NCBI RefSeq assembly: GCF_900155885.1
Contig: NZ_FTMB01000010.1
Span: forward strand, 62,001 to 126,000
Origin: Rhizobium sp. RU20A
Lineage (GTDB): Bacteria > Pseudomonadota > Alphaproteobacteria > Rhizobiales > Rhizobiaceae
Direction: 5' to 3'
Length of the DNA stretch: 64,000 bases
Position 1 is the first letter of the stretch. Each line of letters begins with the position of its first letter. Under the pieces are notes generated by a model that ran no database searches, was not told the origin of the DNA, and was given only the letters and a program-made list of their open reading frames with translations. Below are positions 47,416-55,655 of the stretch, in pieces. Made by a program: the position numbers and the translations under genes.

Positions 47416-47693
47416 CAAGCACGGCGCGGCTCGTGCGTGTCGGGCGTCTTTCACCGGCAAGCTCGACGACGGCTGCGTCTTGGACCGGTGATCTGTTTGC
47501 CCCGCGCGCAGCACTGGGCGAGGCGCGGCCGGCGACCTTCTGGTGTCGCCGACGCTCCCGCATGACGACGATCGTTCCATAATAATGCCTATGCCGCAAA
47601 TGTCATCGCCGCGGGCAGGCTCTGGCATGCTGACCGAGAGCCCTTCCCCATGCGGCTCCTTCGGCCGCACGAAGAACTGGCCATGGCCAGACG

Positions 47694-48110
47694 TTACCAG
47701 CCATAGGTGAAGGTGGCACCGCTGCCGCCGTTGCCGTTCTGGATGACGTTGGCGTCGGTATTGCGGCCGTACTGGAAGATGCCATAGGCATTGCCATCGC
47801 CATTTTGCTGGAGTGTTGCCGAATGGCCGTCGCCCCTTTGGCGGATGATGCCGAGATTGCCACGACCTTTTTGGGTCAGGCCAGCGGCATTGGAGCGGCC
47901 AAGCTGGCGGATATCGCCGTTCTTGATGCCACGGTAGAGGGAATAGGCTTGGACGCCGGTGGACCAGAGGTTGGCTTCCTCGGCATTGCGCGGCCCGATA
48001 TTGAAGGAGATGCTGCCGCCGGCCTGCGCCGGTCCGGCAAGCGCGAGGGGGCCAAGGCCGCCGGCGAGAAGCGTGATCGTCAGGATTTTGAGCGTGGTGC
48101 GGGTCATCAT
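47694..48110 (-). CDS. curlin-repeat protein (CsgA/CsgB-like), copy 1
   Basis: Secreted amyloid-type subunit of 138 residues from ATG 48110 (AGAGGG upstream), with a signal peptide to about residue 30 (GPAQA). From about 62 to 134 it shows curlin repeats built on Gln, Gly and Asn: IRQLGRSNAAGLTQ, IIRQRGDGHSATLQQNGDGN, IFQYGRNTDANVIQNGNGG. It ends in TFTYGW, unlike the repeats. It is probably a minor or nucleating curli subunit on the cell surface. No csgE, csgF or csgG gene is in the window. Confidence 0.85.
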   Translation of the reverse strand: MMTRTTLKILTITLLAGGLGPLALAGPAQAGGSISFNIGPRNAEEANLWSTGVQAYSLYRGIKNGDIRQLGRSNAAGLTQKGRGNLGIIRQRGDGHSATLQQNGDGNAYGIFQYGRNTDANVIQNGNGGSGATFTYGW

Positions 48111-48226
48111 CTTTTCCCTCTTGCGACCTTGATGGCCATGATCGGAACATCGCATGTCCCGCCTGAATGGCGCCGGAACCGAGTGTTCAGCCGGCATTCA
48201 GCCGCCGGCTCAGGAGAGCGGTAACG

Positions 48227-48255
48227 AAAAAGGGACGCCGTTTGCGGACGTCCCT
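48227..48255 (-). terminator. Rho-independent terminator of csgH
   Basis: AGGGACG (48231-48237) pairs with CGTCCCT (48249-48255); the loop has an inner CCG/CGG pairing. On the minus strand the stem runs straight into a TTTTT tract, 30 bases after the csgH stop. Confidence 0.75.
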
Positions 48256-48284
48256 GTTGAGGCCATGGTCGTGTCGAGGATAGC

Positions 48285-48680
48285 TCAGACGCCCGACTTC
48301 GCCGTGCAGCGGAAGGTTTTTCCCGCAAGCTCGCCCTCGAGCACGGCGCTGTAGGCGCTGCCTTTCGCATCGACCGAAACGGATGCCAGCGGAGCGCTCT
48401 GGCCGGCACCAGTCTCGAAGGCGCCGCCCTGGCTGACGGTGGAGCTTCCGCCGCCGCCGGACTTTTCAATGCGGAAGGAATAGGTTCCGCCGGCCGTGCG
48501 ATCGGCATGGACAAGCGCGTCCAGCGTCACCATGCCCGCCTGTTTCGTGGCCCGTATTTCGCACGGCCCTGCTGCATCCGTCCGGCCCTGCGTCGACATG
48601 GCGGCAAGGGTTCCGACGGGCACGAGGCACAGCATGGACAGCATGATCAGGTGACGTTTCTGCGTAGCACTCTTCAGCAT
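48285..48680 (-). CDS. csgH: CsgH-like curli assembly inhibitor
   Basis: Small periplasmic protein of 131 residues with an N-terminal signal (about 1-28) and a short beta-sandwich-like body. C40 in GPCEIRATKQAG and C125 in TFRCTAKSG sit at opposite ends and could form the disulfide seen in this fold. CsgH in alphaproteobacteria keeps curlin subunits from aggregating in the periplasm. It lies between the two curlin genes with its own terminator. The call rests on overall pattern and neighbours. Confidence 0.82.
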   Translation of the reverse strand: MLKSATQKRHLIMLSMLCLVPVGTLAAMSTQGRTDAAGPCEIRATKQAGMVTLDALVHADRTAGGTYSFRIEKSGGGGSSTVSQGGAFETGAGQSAPLASVSVDAKGSAYSAVLEGELAGKTFRCTAKSGV

Positions 48681-48734
48681 GGCTCATGGCTCCCGGATCT
48701 GTTGGTGCGGACCTTACCTGCGCGCCTTGCGAGC

Positions 48735-49172
48735 TCAGTCGCAGACCTGCACGAAGGCGGCGACATTGCCATTGCCGCCCTGGCTGACATTGGCATCGCA
48801 GCCCCGGCCGACCTGCACACCGGCGGCGATGTTGCCATTGCCGTCCTGGGTCAGGATCGTCGTGTGGTTGGAGCCGAACTGGCCGATGCCCGCGACGTTG
48901 CGATTACCGGTCTGGTAGGTCGCCCCGTAATTGTTGCGACCTTCCTGGCCGATGGCCGAGAGGTTGTGGCGGCCGTACTGGCGGCTGACGCTTCGGTTGT
49001 AGCTGCCGTTCTGGTAGGTGCGGATCCGGTTGCTATAGCCTTCCTGGGCGCCGCCGCCCGAATTCGACCAGCCATACTGCTCGATGCGCACGTCATTGGC
49101 CATGGCAGGGGCGGCGCTGGTGATGCCGACGAGGGCGACAAGGGCGGTTGCGATGAAGGACGTGCGGTTCAT
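48735..49172 (-). CDS. curlin-repeat protein (CsgA-like), copy 2, with two cysteines
   Basis: Secreted amyloid-type subunit of 145 residues with a signal peptide ending near APAMA (residue 25). About five curlin repeats follow, for example YQNGSYNRSVSRQ, IGQEGRNNYGATYQTGNRN, IGQFGSNHTTILTQDGNGN and VSQGGNGNVAAFVQ. C125 and C144 flank the last repeat; curlins normally lack cysteine, so a disulfide clasp or stop of fibre growth is possible. It is probably the major curli subunit of this locus and is first in the minus-strand group. Confidence 0.87.
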   Translation of the reverse strand: MNRTSFIATALVALVGITSAAPAMANDVRIEQYGWSNSGGGAQEGYSNRIRTYQNGSYNRSVSRQYGRHNLSAIGQEGRNNYGATYQTGNRNVAGIGQFGSNHTTILTQDGNGNIAAGVQVGRGCDANVSQGGNGNVAAFVQVCD

Positions 49173-49300
49173 GACGATGTCTCCTCAGCGGCACTGGCCG
49201 CGGTTGATTGAACGTCTCCCTTTTAGGACCTTGCTTTGGAATGGAAGCTGAAGGGTGTGTTCAGTCGCGGTTCAGGCAACGACCGCATCGCCTCCCGCAA

Positions 49301-49334
49301 AGAAAAAACGCATGACGCGGGGGCGCGTCATGCG
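49301..49334 (-). terminator. Rho-independent terminator of the gluconate operon
   Basis: CGCATGACGCG (49309-49319) and CGCGTCATGCG (49324-49334) form a perfect 11-bp stem with a GGGG loop. On the minus strand a TTTTTTCTTT run follows. It lies 58 bases after the stop of the 110-residue protein gene. Confidence 0.9.
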
Positions 49335-49392
49335 TTGAAGAAAGCCCGCGCGGACTTTTATTCGCCGTTCAAAGGCGCTCTGTCTATTTGTT

Positions 49393-49725
49393 TTACAGCG
49401 GAAATTCGTTGGCGAGCGTAACATGGTGATGAATGCGGCCGACAAAGAATTCCGCGAGCACGGATTCCGTCGCGGCGCGGGCTTCGGTGCGCACGGGGCT
49501 GGCAAGGGCCTCCTCGACGGCGATGAGATCCGGGTAGTTGATGGCGAGGATCATCGGAAATTCGGGTGCGCCATCGTCGCGTGCTTCGGCGAAGGAGACG
49601 CGCACATCCGTAGCCTTCGGGAACTGCTTCCATTTCGGCAGGATGCGCTCGATCACCGCCTGGCGGAAGGCTTCTGTCTTGCCCTCCTTCACGGTGCCTT
49701 CGAAGAGTGCGTAGCGGGTGATCAT
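49393..49725 (-). CDS. small alpha/beta-barrel-like protein of unknown function
   Basis: A 110-residue protein from ATG 49725, which overlaps the preceding dehydrogenase stop by 4 bases. The pattern (MITRYALFEGTVKEGKTEAF, FPMILAINYPDLIAVEEAL) suggests a dimeric ferredoxin-like alpha/beta barrel, as in EthD or Dabb-type proteins. A histidine run GRIHHHVTLA near the C-terminus is notable. It is the last gene of the idonate/gluconate operon. I do not know its function. Confidence 0.75.
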   Translation of the reverse strand: MITRYALFEGTVKEGKTEAFRQAVIERILPKWKQFPKATDVRVSFAEARDDGAPEFPMILAINYPDLIAVEEALASPVRTEARAATESVLAEFFVGRIHHHVTLANEFPL

Positions 49726-50609
49726 GAGAAGTGCTCCTTGTTCGGTCCCCGGAAGAATTCCATCAGTGCGGCCTGGTCCTCGCCGCCGAGGCCGGCGGCC
49801 GTCAGCATGCGGTGGATTTCGGCGCAGGCCGCCGTCAGCGGCATGGCGGTGTTGGTGCGGCGGGCGAGATCCTGCGCGCCGTTGAGGTCCTTCACCATGT
49901 TGTCGATGCGCCCCGTTCGGCGATAATCCTTCGTCACGAAGCGCGGCATGTATTCCTGCAGGATGGCGCTGTCGGCGCGCCCGCCCTTCAGCGCCTGAGG
50001 GATCTTGGCGGCATCGACGCCCGCATCGAGCGCCAGTTGCGTGGCTTCGGCGACGGCGAGGAAGCCGAGGCCGCACAGAACCTGATTGATGAGCTTGGTG
50101 GTTTGCCCCGCCCCGACCGGGCCCATATGGGTGTAGTTGCTGGCGACGTGGCGCAGCACCGTGTGGGCGTCCGCGACATCCTCGGCAGCGCCGCCCGCCA
50201 TCAGCGTGAGCTGGCCGATCAGTGCCTTCGGCGCCCCGCCGGAGAGCGGGCTGTCCACCCAGCGCAATCCCTTTTCGGCGGCCTCGGCCGCAAGGTCCTT
50301 CGTCGCATCGGGGTCGATGGAGGACATGTCGATGATGAGGGTACCGGCCTTCGCGCCCGCTGCTACGCCACCTTCGCCGAACACCGCCTTGCGGACGATG
50401 GCAGGTGCGTTGAGGCTGAGGATGACGTAGTCGCTCACCGCCGCCGCCTCGGCGGCGGAGGTCGCTTCCTGCGCACCCTTCTCGACCAGAACGGCGCGTT
50501 TTGCCGGGTCGGGGTCGAAGACCGTCAGGTGATTTCCGGTTTCGGCAAGGCGGGTGCCGATGGCACCGCCCATGGCGCCGGCGCCGATGAGCGCGACCCT
50601 GTTCGTCAT
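49722..50609 (-). CDS. NAD(P)-dependent beta-hydroxyacid dehydrogenase
   Basis: A 295-residue enzyme of the 3-hydroxyisobutyrate dehydrogenase family: Rossmann motif GAGAMGGAIG, substrate loop DSPLSGG, catalytic lysine in GAGQTTKLINQ. Members reduce or oxidise 3-hydroxy acids, for example tartronate semialdehyde, L-threonate or sulfolactaldehyde. The stop overlaps the next start, and its own ATG overlaps the gluconokinase stop, so it is tightly coupled to this operon. A role on a sugar-acid side product is likely; the substrate is not fixed. Confidence 0.88.
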   Translation of the reverse strand: MTNRVALIGAGAMGGAIGTRLAETGNHLTVFDPDPAKRAVLVEKGAQEATSAAEAAAVSDYVILSLNAPAIVRKAVFGEGGVAAGAKAGTLIIDMSSIDPDATKDLAAEAAEKGLRWVDSPLSGGAPKALIGQLTLMAGGAAEDVADAHTVLRHVASNYTHMGPVGAGQTTKLINQVLCGLGFLAVAEATQLALDAGVDAAKIPQALKGGRADSAILQEYMPRFVTKDYRRTGRIDNMVKDLNGAQDLARRTNTAMPLTAACAEIHRMLTAAGLGGEDQAALMEFFRGPNKEHFS

Positions 50610-51124
50610 GACTGTCTCTCCTCAAGCTTCTGCGCGATCGCCGCGACGATCGTTTCCAGCGGTGCATCGATATCGACGGTGATCGCCCCCTCCTCCGCGC
50701 CCGGCGGTTCGAGCGCGGCGAACTGGCTGTCGATCAGCGTGGTCGGCATGAAGTGCCCGGTGCGCGCGCCCATGCGCCGGGCAATGAGTTCGCGGCTTCC
50801 CGACAGATGGACGAAGGTCACAGGTGCGCCGGCCTCCACACGGATGTGGTCGCGATAGGCGCGTTTAAGGGCCGAGCAGCCGAGTAGAAGATTGCTTTCG
50901 GCAGCGCCCAGCCTTTGGCCGACCAGTGTCAGCCAAGGCCAGCGGTCGGCGTCATCGAGCGGTTCGCCGCGTCGCATTTTGTCGATATTGGTCTCAGGGT
51001 GCAGGTCGTCGCCATCGACGTAGGTCGCGCCAAGGCGTGTCGCGAGCGCAGCGCCGACGGCCGATTTGCCGCAGCCGGCAACGCCCATCAGCACGACGCG
51101 CAGGATGGAGGAAGAGCCAGCCAT
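50606..51124 (-). CDS. gntK: gluconokinase
   Basis: P-loop kinase that phosphorylates D-gluconate to 6-phosphogluconate with ATP. From ATG 51124 it has 172 residues, as usual for GntK; the longer open frame upstream overlaps the SDR gene. Walker A is GVAGCGKS (14-21), and DGDDLHPETNIDKM and LLGCSALKRAYRD are family blocks for substrate binding. The start overlaps the SDR stop (TGATG). It sends gluconate made by the dehydrogenases upstream into central metabolism. Confidence 0.94.
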   Translation of the reverse strand: MAGSSSILRVVLMGVAGCGKSAVGAALATRLGATYVDGDDLHPETNIDKMRRGEPLDDADRWPWLTLVGQRLGAAESNLLLGCSALKRAYRDHIRVEAGAPVTFVHLSGSRELIARRMGARTGHFMPTTLIDSQFAALEPPGAEEGAITVDIDAPLETIVAAIAQKLEERQS

Positions 51125-51879
51125 CACAGCGACGCCGTGATGCCGCCATCGACGAACAGCACATGGCCGTTGACGAAGGAGGAGGCGCCGGACGCCAGGA
51201 AGATGCAGGCGCCGACGAGTTCGTCGACATTGCCCCAGCGTCCAGCCGGCGTCCGCTTTTCCAGCCAGGTGGTGAAGGCCGGGTCGGAGACCAGCGCCGC
51301 ATTCAGCGGGGTATCGAAATAGCCGGGTGCGATGGCGTTGCATTGCAGTCCGTATTTCGCCCAGTCGGTCGCCATGCCCTTGGTGAGGTTCGCAACGGCG
51401 CCCTTCGTGGCGGTGTACGGCGCGATGCCGGGGCGGGCGAGTGCCGTCTGGACACTGGCGATGTTGATGATCTTTCCGGCGCGGCGTGCGATCATGTGGC
51501 GGGCGACGGCCTGGCCCACATTGAACACGCTGGAGACATTGGTGCGCATCAGCCGTTCGAAGGCGTCGGCCGGGAAATCCTCGAGCGGCGTTCGGTGCTG
51601 CATGCCGGCATTGTTGACGAGGATGTCGATGGCGCCGGTTTCCGCCTCGAAGCGATCGACGGCGTCGCGGGCGGCGGCGTGGTCGGTTGCGTCAAAAGCG
51701 AGCGTGTGGGCTGCGCCCGTTTCCGCTGCCGCGGCGGCAAGCTTCGTTTCGTCGCGCCCGTTGAGGATGATCTCGGCGCCGGCAGCGGCCATGCCCTTGG
51801 CGAGTGCGAGGCCAATGCCCTGCGAGGAGCCGGTGACGAGCGCGCGTTTGCCGGTGAGGTCGAAGAGGGTGATGCTCAT
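51124..51879 (-). CDS. idnO: gluconate 5-dehydrogenase-like SDR
   Basis: Short-chain dehydrogenase of 251 residues: TGSSQGIG cofactor motif, NNAG, catalytic Ser in NIAS and PYTATK with Tyr and Lys. It matches the IdnO group, which reduces 5-ketogluconate to D-gluconate. Its neighbours, an L-idonate dehydrogenase and gluconokinase, give the complete idonate route. It lies 51 bases after the idnD-like gene. Confidence 0.88.
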   Translation of the reverse strand: MSITLFDLTGKRALVTGSSQGIGLALAKGMAAAGAEIILNGRDETKLAAAAAETGAAHTLAFDATDHAAARDAVDRFEAETGAIDILVNNAGMQHRTPLEDFPADAFERLMRTNVSSVFNVGQAVARHMIARRAGKIINIASVQTALARPGIAPYTATKGAVANLTKGMATDWAKYGLQCNAIAPGYFDTPLNAALVSDPAFTTWLEKRTPAGRWGNVDELVGACIFLASGASSFVNGHVLFVDGGITASL

Positions 51880-51930
51880 TGTATCAAGTCTCTGTTGGTC
51901 GGAACTGCGAACGTAGAGCGTTCGGCAGCT

Positions 51931-52962
51931 TCAGGCGAAGGCGATCTGCGTCTTCATCGATTGCGTCTTGTCCGATGCGATTTCGAAGGCGCGCTGCGCC
52001 TCGGCGAGTGGCAGCGTGTGGGTGATCAGCGGTTTGACGTCGATCAGCCCGCCCTGCATCAGCTTTACCGCCACAGCAAATTCCTCGTGAAAGCGGAAGG
52101 AGCCGCGCAGGTCGAGTTCCTTGGCGGTGATCGCCATCATCGGAAGTGTCATCTCGCCGCCGAGGCCGAGTTGGACGATCACGCCGCGCGGCTTCAGAGC
52201 CTGAATGCCCGCCACCAGCGCGGGCTGGGCGCCTGAGCATTCGTAGAGCACATCGAAGGTGCCTTTATTGGCGGCGTAGGGCGCAAGTCCGTCCCTGTCC
52301 TTCGAAAGGTCGATCGTGTGGTCGGCGCCGACGGCACGCGCAAAACCGAGCGCGCGTTCGGAGAGGTCGGCCGCGACGATCTCCGCCGCCCCTGCCCTGC
52401 GCGCTGCGAGAATCGAGAGCGTGCCGATCGGGCCGCAGCCGGTGACCAGCACCCGCTTGCCCAGCATCTCGCCGGCGCGGCGCGTGGCATGCAGGGTGAC
52501 GGAAAGCGGTTCGGCCATGGCCGCCTCGCCGGCCGAAAGGCCCTCGGCCTTCACGCACTGGCTGGCCTTGGCGACGAGGCGCTCCCGAAAGGCGCCCTGA
52601 ATATGCGGGAAGGGCATGGCCGAACCGTAGAATCGCATGTTGAAGCAATGGTTCGGCAGGCCCTTCAGGCAGGAATCGCAGGCGCCGCAGGGACGCGAGG
52701 GCGAGACGGCGACGAGATCGCCGATGGCGAGATCCGCAACCCCCTCCCCCAGCGCCGCGACCTGACCGGCGACCTCGTGTCCCAAGATCATCGGCTCCTT
52801 CAGCCGCACCGTGCCGAAGCCGCCGTGATTGTAATAATGCAGGTCCGAGCCGCAGATGCCGCCGGCGGCAAGGCGAATTTCCACCTCGCCCGGCCCGGGC
52901 GCTTCCGCCGGGCGATCTTCGAGGCGCAGGTCTTTCGCGGCGTGGATGACGATCGTCTTCAT
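51931..52962 (-). CDS. idnD: L-idonate 5-dehydrogenase (zinc alcohol dehydrogenase family)
   Basis: Zinc-dependent medium-chain dehydrogenase of 343 residues from ATG 52962 (AAGGAT upstream). Catalytic zinc ligands are in GGICGSDLHYY and GHE; the structural zinc site is CGACDSCLKGLPNHC. The cofactor motif is TGCGPIGT. The group oxidises L-idonate to 5-ketogluconate. Zinc sorbitol or threonine dehydrogenases are the family alternatives, but IdnO and GntK next door favour idonate. Confidence 0.88.
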   Translation of the reverse strand: MKTIVIHAAKDLRLEDRPAEAPGPGEVEIRLAAGGICGSDLHYYNHGGFGTVRLKEPMILGHEVAGQVAALGEGVADLAIGDLVAVSPSRPCGACDSCLKGLPNHCFNMRFYGSAMPFPHIQGAFRERLVAKASQCVKAEGLSAGEAAMAEPLSVTLHATRRAGEMLGKRVLVTGCGPIGTLSILAARRAGAAEIVAADLSERALGFARAVGADHTIDLSKDRDGLAPYAANKGTFDVLYECSGAQPALVAGIQALKPRGVIVQLGLGGEMTLPMMAITAKELDLRGSFRFHEEFAVAVKLMQGGLIDVKPLITHTLPLAEAQRAFEIASDKTQSMKTQIAFA

Positions 52963-52972
52963 GGCGAAATCC

Positions 52973-53944
52973 TTAGAGAACGGGCGTCGGCAACGGCTGG
53001 CCGGCGAAATGGGCGGAGAGATTGTCGAAAACGAGCTTGCCCATCGCCTTGCGGGTCTCGATCGTCCCGGAGGCCATGTGCGGCTGCAGAAGCACATTGT
53101 CGAGCGCCAGGAAGCGCGCATTGAGTTGCGGCTCGCCCTCGAAGACATCGAGCGCGGCCGAGCCGAGTGCCCTCGTTTCCAGCGCGTCGAGCAGCGCCTC
53201 CTCGTCGATGTTGGAGGCACGGGAAATATTGATCAGCATGCCCTCCGGCCCGAGCGCGGCGATCACCTCGCGGCCGACGATGTGGCGCGTGGCTGCCGAC
53301 GCGGCGAGCGTGACGAAGAGGAAGTCGCTCTCCGCAGCGAGCCCGACCGGATCCGCTATGAAGCGCCAATCCCCGGCGAAGTCCTTCGGCCCCGTGTCGC
53401 TATAGGCGATCTCCATATCGAAGCCGGCGAGGCGGCGTGCGACCTCGTAGCCGATGCGGCCGAGGCCGAGAATGCCGACGCGCTTGCCATGGACGCGGCT
53501 CTTCAGGGGATAAAGGCCCTGGCTTGCCCAGTTACCGCTTTTCACCCAGGCTTCGCCGCCGATCATGCCGCGCGCCTGCGCCAGCATCATGGCGACGCCG
53601 AGGTCGGCGACATCCTTGGTGAGAACATCCGGCGTGTTGGTGACGCGGATGCCGCGCTCCTTTGCGGCGGCCAGATCGACGGCATCGTAGCCGACGCCAT
53701 AAACGGAGATAACCTCGAGCTTCGGCAGCGCCTCGATCATCGCCCTGTTGGCGCCAAGTTCGCCGCGCGTCGCGATACCGCGAATGCCCGCGCCGTGGGC
53801 CGCGAGGAAGCCCGGCTTGTCCACCGCTTCGAAGTAGCGATGCATCGTGAAATGCGCGTTCAGCCGCTCCTCGTCCCACTGGGGATAGGGGCCGACTTGC
53901 AGGATGTCGATCGCGGTTGTCGGGTCGCTCGCCTCAGCGGTCAT
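52973..53944 (-). CDS. D-isomer 2-hydroxyacid dehydrogenase, ketogluconate reductase-like
   Basis: NAD(P)-dependent 2-hydroxyacid dehydrogenase of 323 residues. The Rossmann motif is GLGRIG. The catalytic triad positions are the Arg in NISRAS, the Glu in DVFEGEP and the His in LQPHMASG. The GhrB/TkrA-like group reduces 2-ketogluconate, glyoxylate or hydroxypyruvate. It is first in the minus-strand idonate/gluconate operon, so 2-ketogluconate reduction to gluconate is the best guess. The operator at 54009-54022 lies 65 bases upstream. Confidence 0.88.
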   Translation of the reverse strand: MTAEASDPTTAIDILQVGPYPQWDEERLNAHFTMHRYFEAVDKPGFLAAHGAGIRGIATRGELGANRAMIEALPKLEVISVYGVGYDAVDLAAAKERGIRVTNTPDVLTKDVADLGVAMMLAQARGMIGGEAWVKSGNWASQGLYPLKSRVHGKRVGILGLGRIGYEVARRLAGFDMEIAYSDTGPKDFAGDWRFIADPVGLAAESDFLFVTLAASAATRHIVGREVIAALGPEGMLINISRASNIDEEALLDALETRALGSAALDVFEGEPQLNARFLALDNVLLQPHMASGTIETRKAMGKLVFDNLSAHFAGQPLPTPVL

Positions 53945-54008
53945 GGGGTGTCCTCGCGTTTTTTCAGGTCTCTTGAGGCAAGCGGTGCATTTTGGCCTTG
54001 CCTCTCCG

Positions 54009-54022
54009 TGTTATCGATAACA
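54009..54022. promoter_or_regulatory. LacI-type operator for the minus-strand gluconate operon
   Basis: TGTTATCGATAACA is a perfect 14-bp palindrome of the ATGTTA-N4-TAACAT type used by GntR/IdnR-class LacI repressors in enterobacteria. On the minus strand it overlaps TATGTT, which has TGGACA 16 bases upstream as a possible -35. Confidence 0.75.
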
Positions 54023-54086
54023 TATTCGGCTTCGACATTTTGTCCATCCCCTTTTTGCATGCCGGAAATCGCTTCAAACGGGGGTC

Positions 54087-54116
54087 TTGACAGGTATGTT
54101 ATCGATACCATATCGT
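54087..54116 (+). promoter_or_regulatory. promoter with LacI-type operator for the plus-strand ABC operon
   Basis: TTGACA (54087-54092) and TATCGT (54111-54116) are 18 bases apart. The spacer holds TGTTATCGATACCA (54097-54110), a near-perfect copy of the palindrome at 54009-54022. The two centres are 88 bases apart, so a repressor could occlude both promoters or loop between them. The regulator is probably the LacI protein at 59384-60394. Confidence 0.75.
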
Positions 54117-54142
54117 CCAATCATCGAGCTTTGGGAGGAGCG

Positions 54143-55639
54143 ATGACGATGGAGAAACTGCTGGAGTTTCGTGCCGTCTCGAAGGAATTCGGGGGCACCA
54201 AGGCGCTGACCAGCGTCTCGCTCGATCTCCACCGCGGCGAGATCCTCGCTTTGCTCGGCGAGAACGGTGCGGGCAAGTCGACTCTTATCAAGACGCTGGC
54301 GGGCATCTATCGCCCCGATGGCGGCGAGATCCTCTTTCGCGGCCAGCCCTACCAGCATCGCCCGCCGAAGCCGAACGAGCGACAGTCCGTCGCCTTCATC
54401 CACCAGGATCTCGGCCTCATCGAATGGATGACTGTCGCGGAAAATGTCGGCCTGGCGCAGGGCTTTTCCATGCGCAACAAGCTGATCGACTGGAATGGTA
54501 CGGCGCGCCGCACCGCCGAAGCCTTGAAGCTGGTCGGCTGCGATTTCGATCCTTCCACCCGCGTCCAGAGCCTGACGCGCACGGAGAAGTCGCTTGTCGC
54601 CATCGCCCGGGCGCTGGCCGTCGAGGCCGACGTCTTGGTGCTGGACGAGCCGACCGCCTCGCTGCCGGCCGATGAGGTCGAGTGCCTCTTCGCCGCCATC
54701 CGTCCGCTGAAGGAGCGGGGCGTCGCGATGATCTACGTCTCGCACCGGCTCGACGAAATCTTCCGCATCGCCGATCGCGTCGCCGTGCTGCGCGACGGGC
54801 ATCTGGTCGGTCAAACGCCGGTCAGGGAGACCAATCCCGGCGAACTCATCCGCATGATCGTTGGCCGAAAAGCTGACCAGCTCTTCGCCAAGGCCGAGAC
54901 GGTTCCGGGCGAAACGCTGGTGACAGTTGAAAATCTCGCCTGCCGGGGTGCTGGCCCCGTCTCCTTCGAGATCCGCAAGGGTGAACTTCTCGGTCTCGTC
55001 GGCCTGCGCGGTGCCGGACAGGAACTGGTCGGCCGGGCGCTGTTCGGCGCCGAGCCGGCATCCGGTGACGTGGTCGTGCGCGGCAATCGTCCCGACCTTG
55101 CCACACCCGAAACGGCGATCGCCTCCGGCATCGGGCTGATTGCCCGCGACCGCACAGAAGAATCCGTCGCCATGTCGCTGTCGCTTCGGGAAAACACCTT
55201 CCTCAACCCAAGCGCCTCCGGGCGCGGTCTTGCCGGCTTCCTCTCCCCTGCGAAGGAAGCCGAGATGGCCTTCGAGATCGGCCGCAAGGTGGGCCTGAGA
55301 CCCAACGACCAGGCGCTGGCCATCGAGGCGCTGTCGGGCGGCAACCAGCAGAAGGTCGTCGTCGGCCGCTGGCTGGCGACGGGGCGCAAGCTTCTCATCT
55401 GCGAGGATCCGACCGCCGGCGTGGATGTCGGCGCCAAGGCCGACATCTATCGCCTGATCGCCTCGGCCGTCGAGGAAGGCCTCGCCGTTCTCGTGATCTC
55501 CACCGATTTCGAGGAGATCGCCCACATCTGCCACCGGGCCCTCGTCTTCTCGCGCGGACGCATCGTGCGCGAATTGAAGGGCGCCGACCTCACCACATCC
55601 GCTGTCATTTCGGCAGCCTCCGCCTCCGAGGCGGCCTGA
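54143..55639 (+). CDS. sugar ABC transporter ATPase, RbsA type (two domains)
   Basis: Fused two-domain ATPase of a CUT2 sugar importer, 498 residues from ATG 54143; ATG 54149 is better spaced from GGGAGGAG and possible. Domain 1 has Walker A GENGAGKST, Walker B LVLDEPT and switch YVSHR. Domain 2 has the usual altered Walker A (GLRGAGQE), signature LSGGNQQK and Walker B LLICEDPTAGVD. The frame extends far upstream on this strand but only as antisense of the dehydrogenase genes. It heads ATPase, permease, receptor, lactonase, GlcG-like, LacI. Confidence 0.92.
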   Translation: MTMEKLLEFRAVSKEFGGTKALTSVSLDLHRGEILALLGENGAGKSTLIKTLAGIYRPDGGEILFRGQPYQHRPPKPNERQSVAFIHQDLGLIEWMTVAENVGLAQGFSMRNKLIDWNGTARRTAEALKLVGCDFDPSTRVQSLTRTEKSLVAIARALAVEADVLVLDEPTASLPADEVECLFAAIRPLKERGVAMIYVSHRLDEIFRIADRVAVLRDGHLVGQTPVRETNPGELIRMIVGRKADQLFAKAETVPGETLVTVENLACRGAGPVSFEIRKGELLGLVGLRGAGQELVGRALFGAEPASGDVVVRGNRPDLATPETAIASGIGLIARDRTEESVAMSLSLRENTFLNPSASGRGLAGFLSPAKEAEMAFEIGRKVGLRPNDQALAIEALSGGNQQKVVVGRWLATGRKLLICEDPTAGVDVGAKADIYRLIASAVEEGLAVLVISTDFEEIAHICHRALVFSRGRIVRELKGADLTTSAVISAASASEAA

Positions 55640-55655
55640 TTTCCGGAGAAAGCCG

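Noticed and set aside
47416-47693. Possible terminator for the B6 operon (TCACCGG/CCGGTGA and TGCGGC/GCCGCA pairs)
   Set aside because: The first pair has a loop that is too long and the second has only a 6-bp stem; neither is followed by a T tract.
48735-49172. The Gln/Gly/Asn repeats as a tandem DNA repeat
   Set aside because: The periodicity is at protein level and fits curlin repeats; the DNA units are not near-identical.
52856-54142. N-terminal extension of the RbsA-type ATPase by about 430 codons
   Set aside because: The extension is antisense to the idonate and hydroxyacid dehydrogenase genes. The real start follows GGGAGGAG at 54143, next to the promoter and operator.
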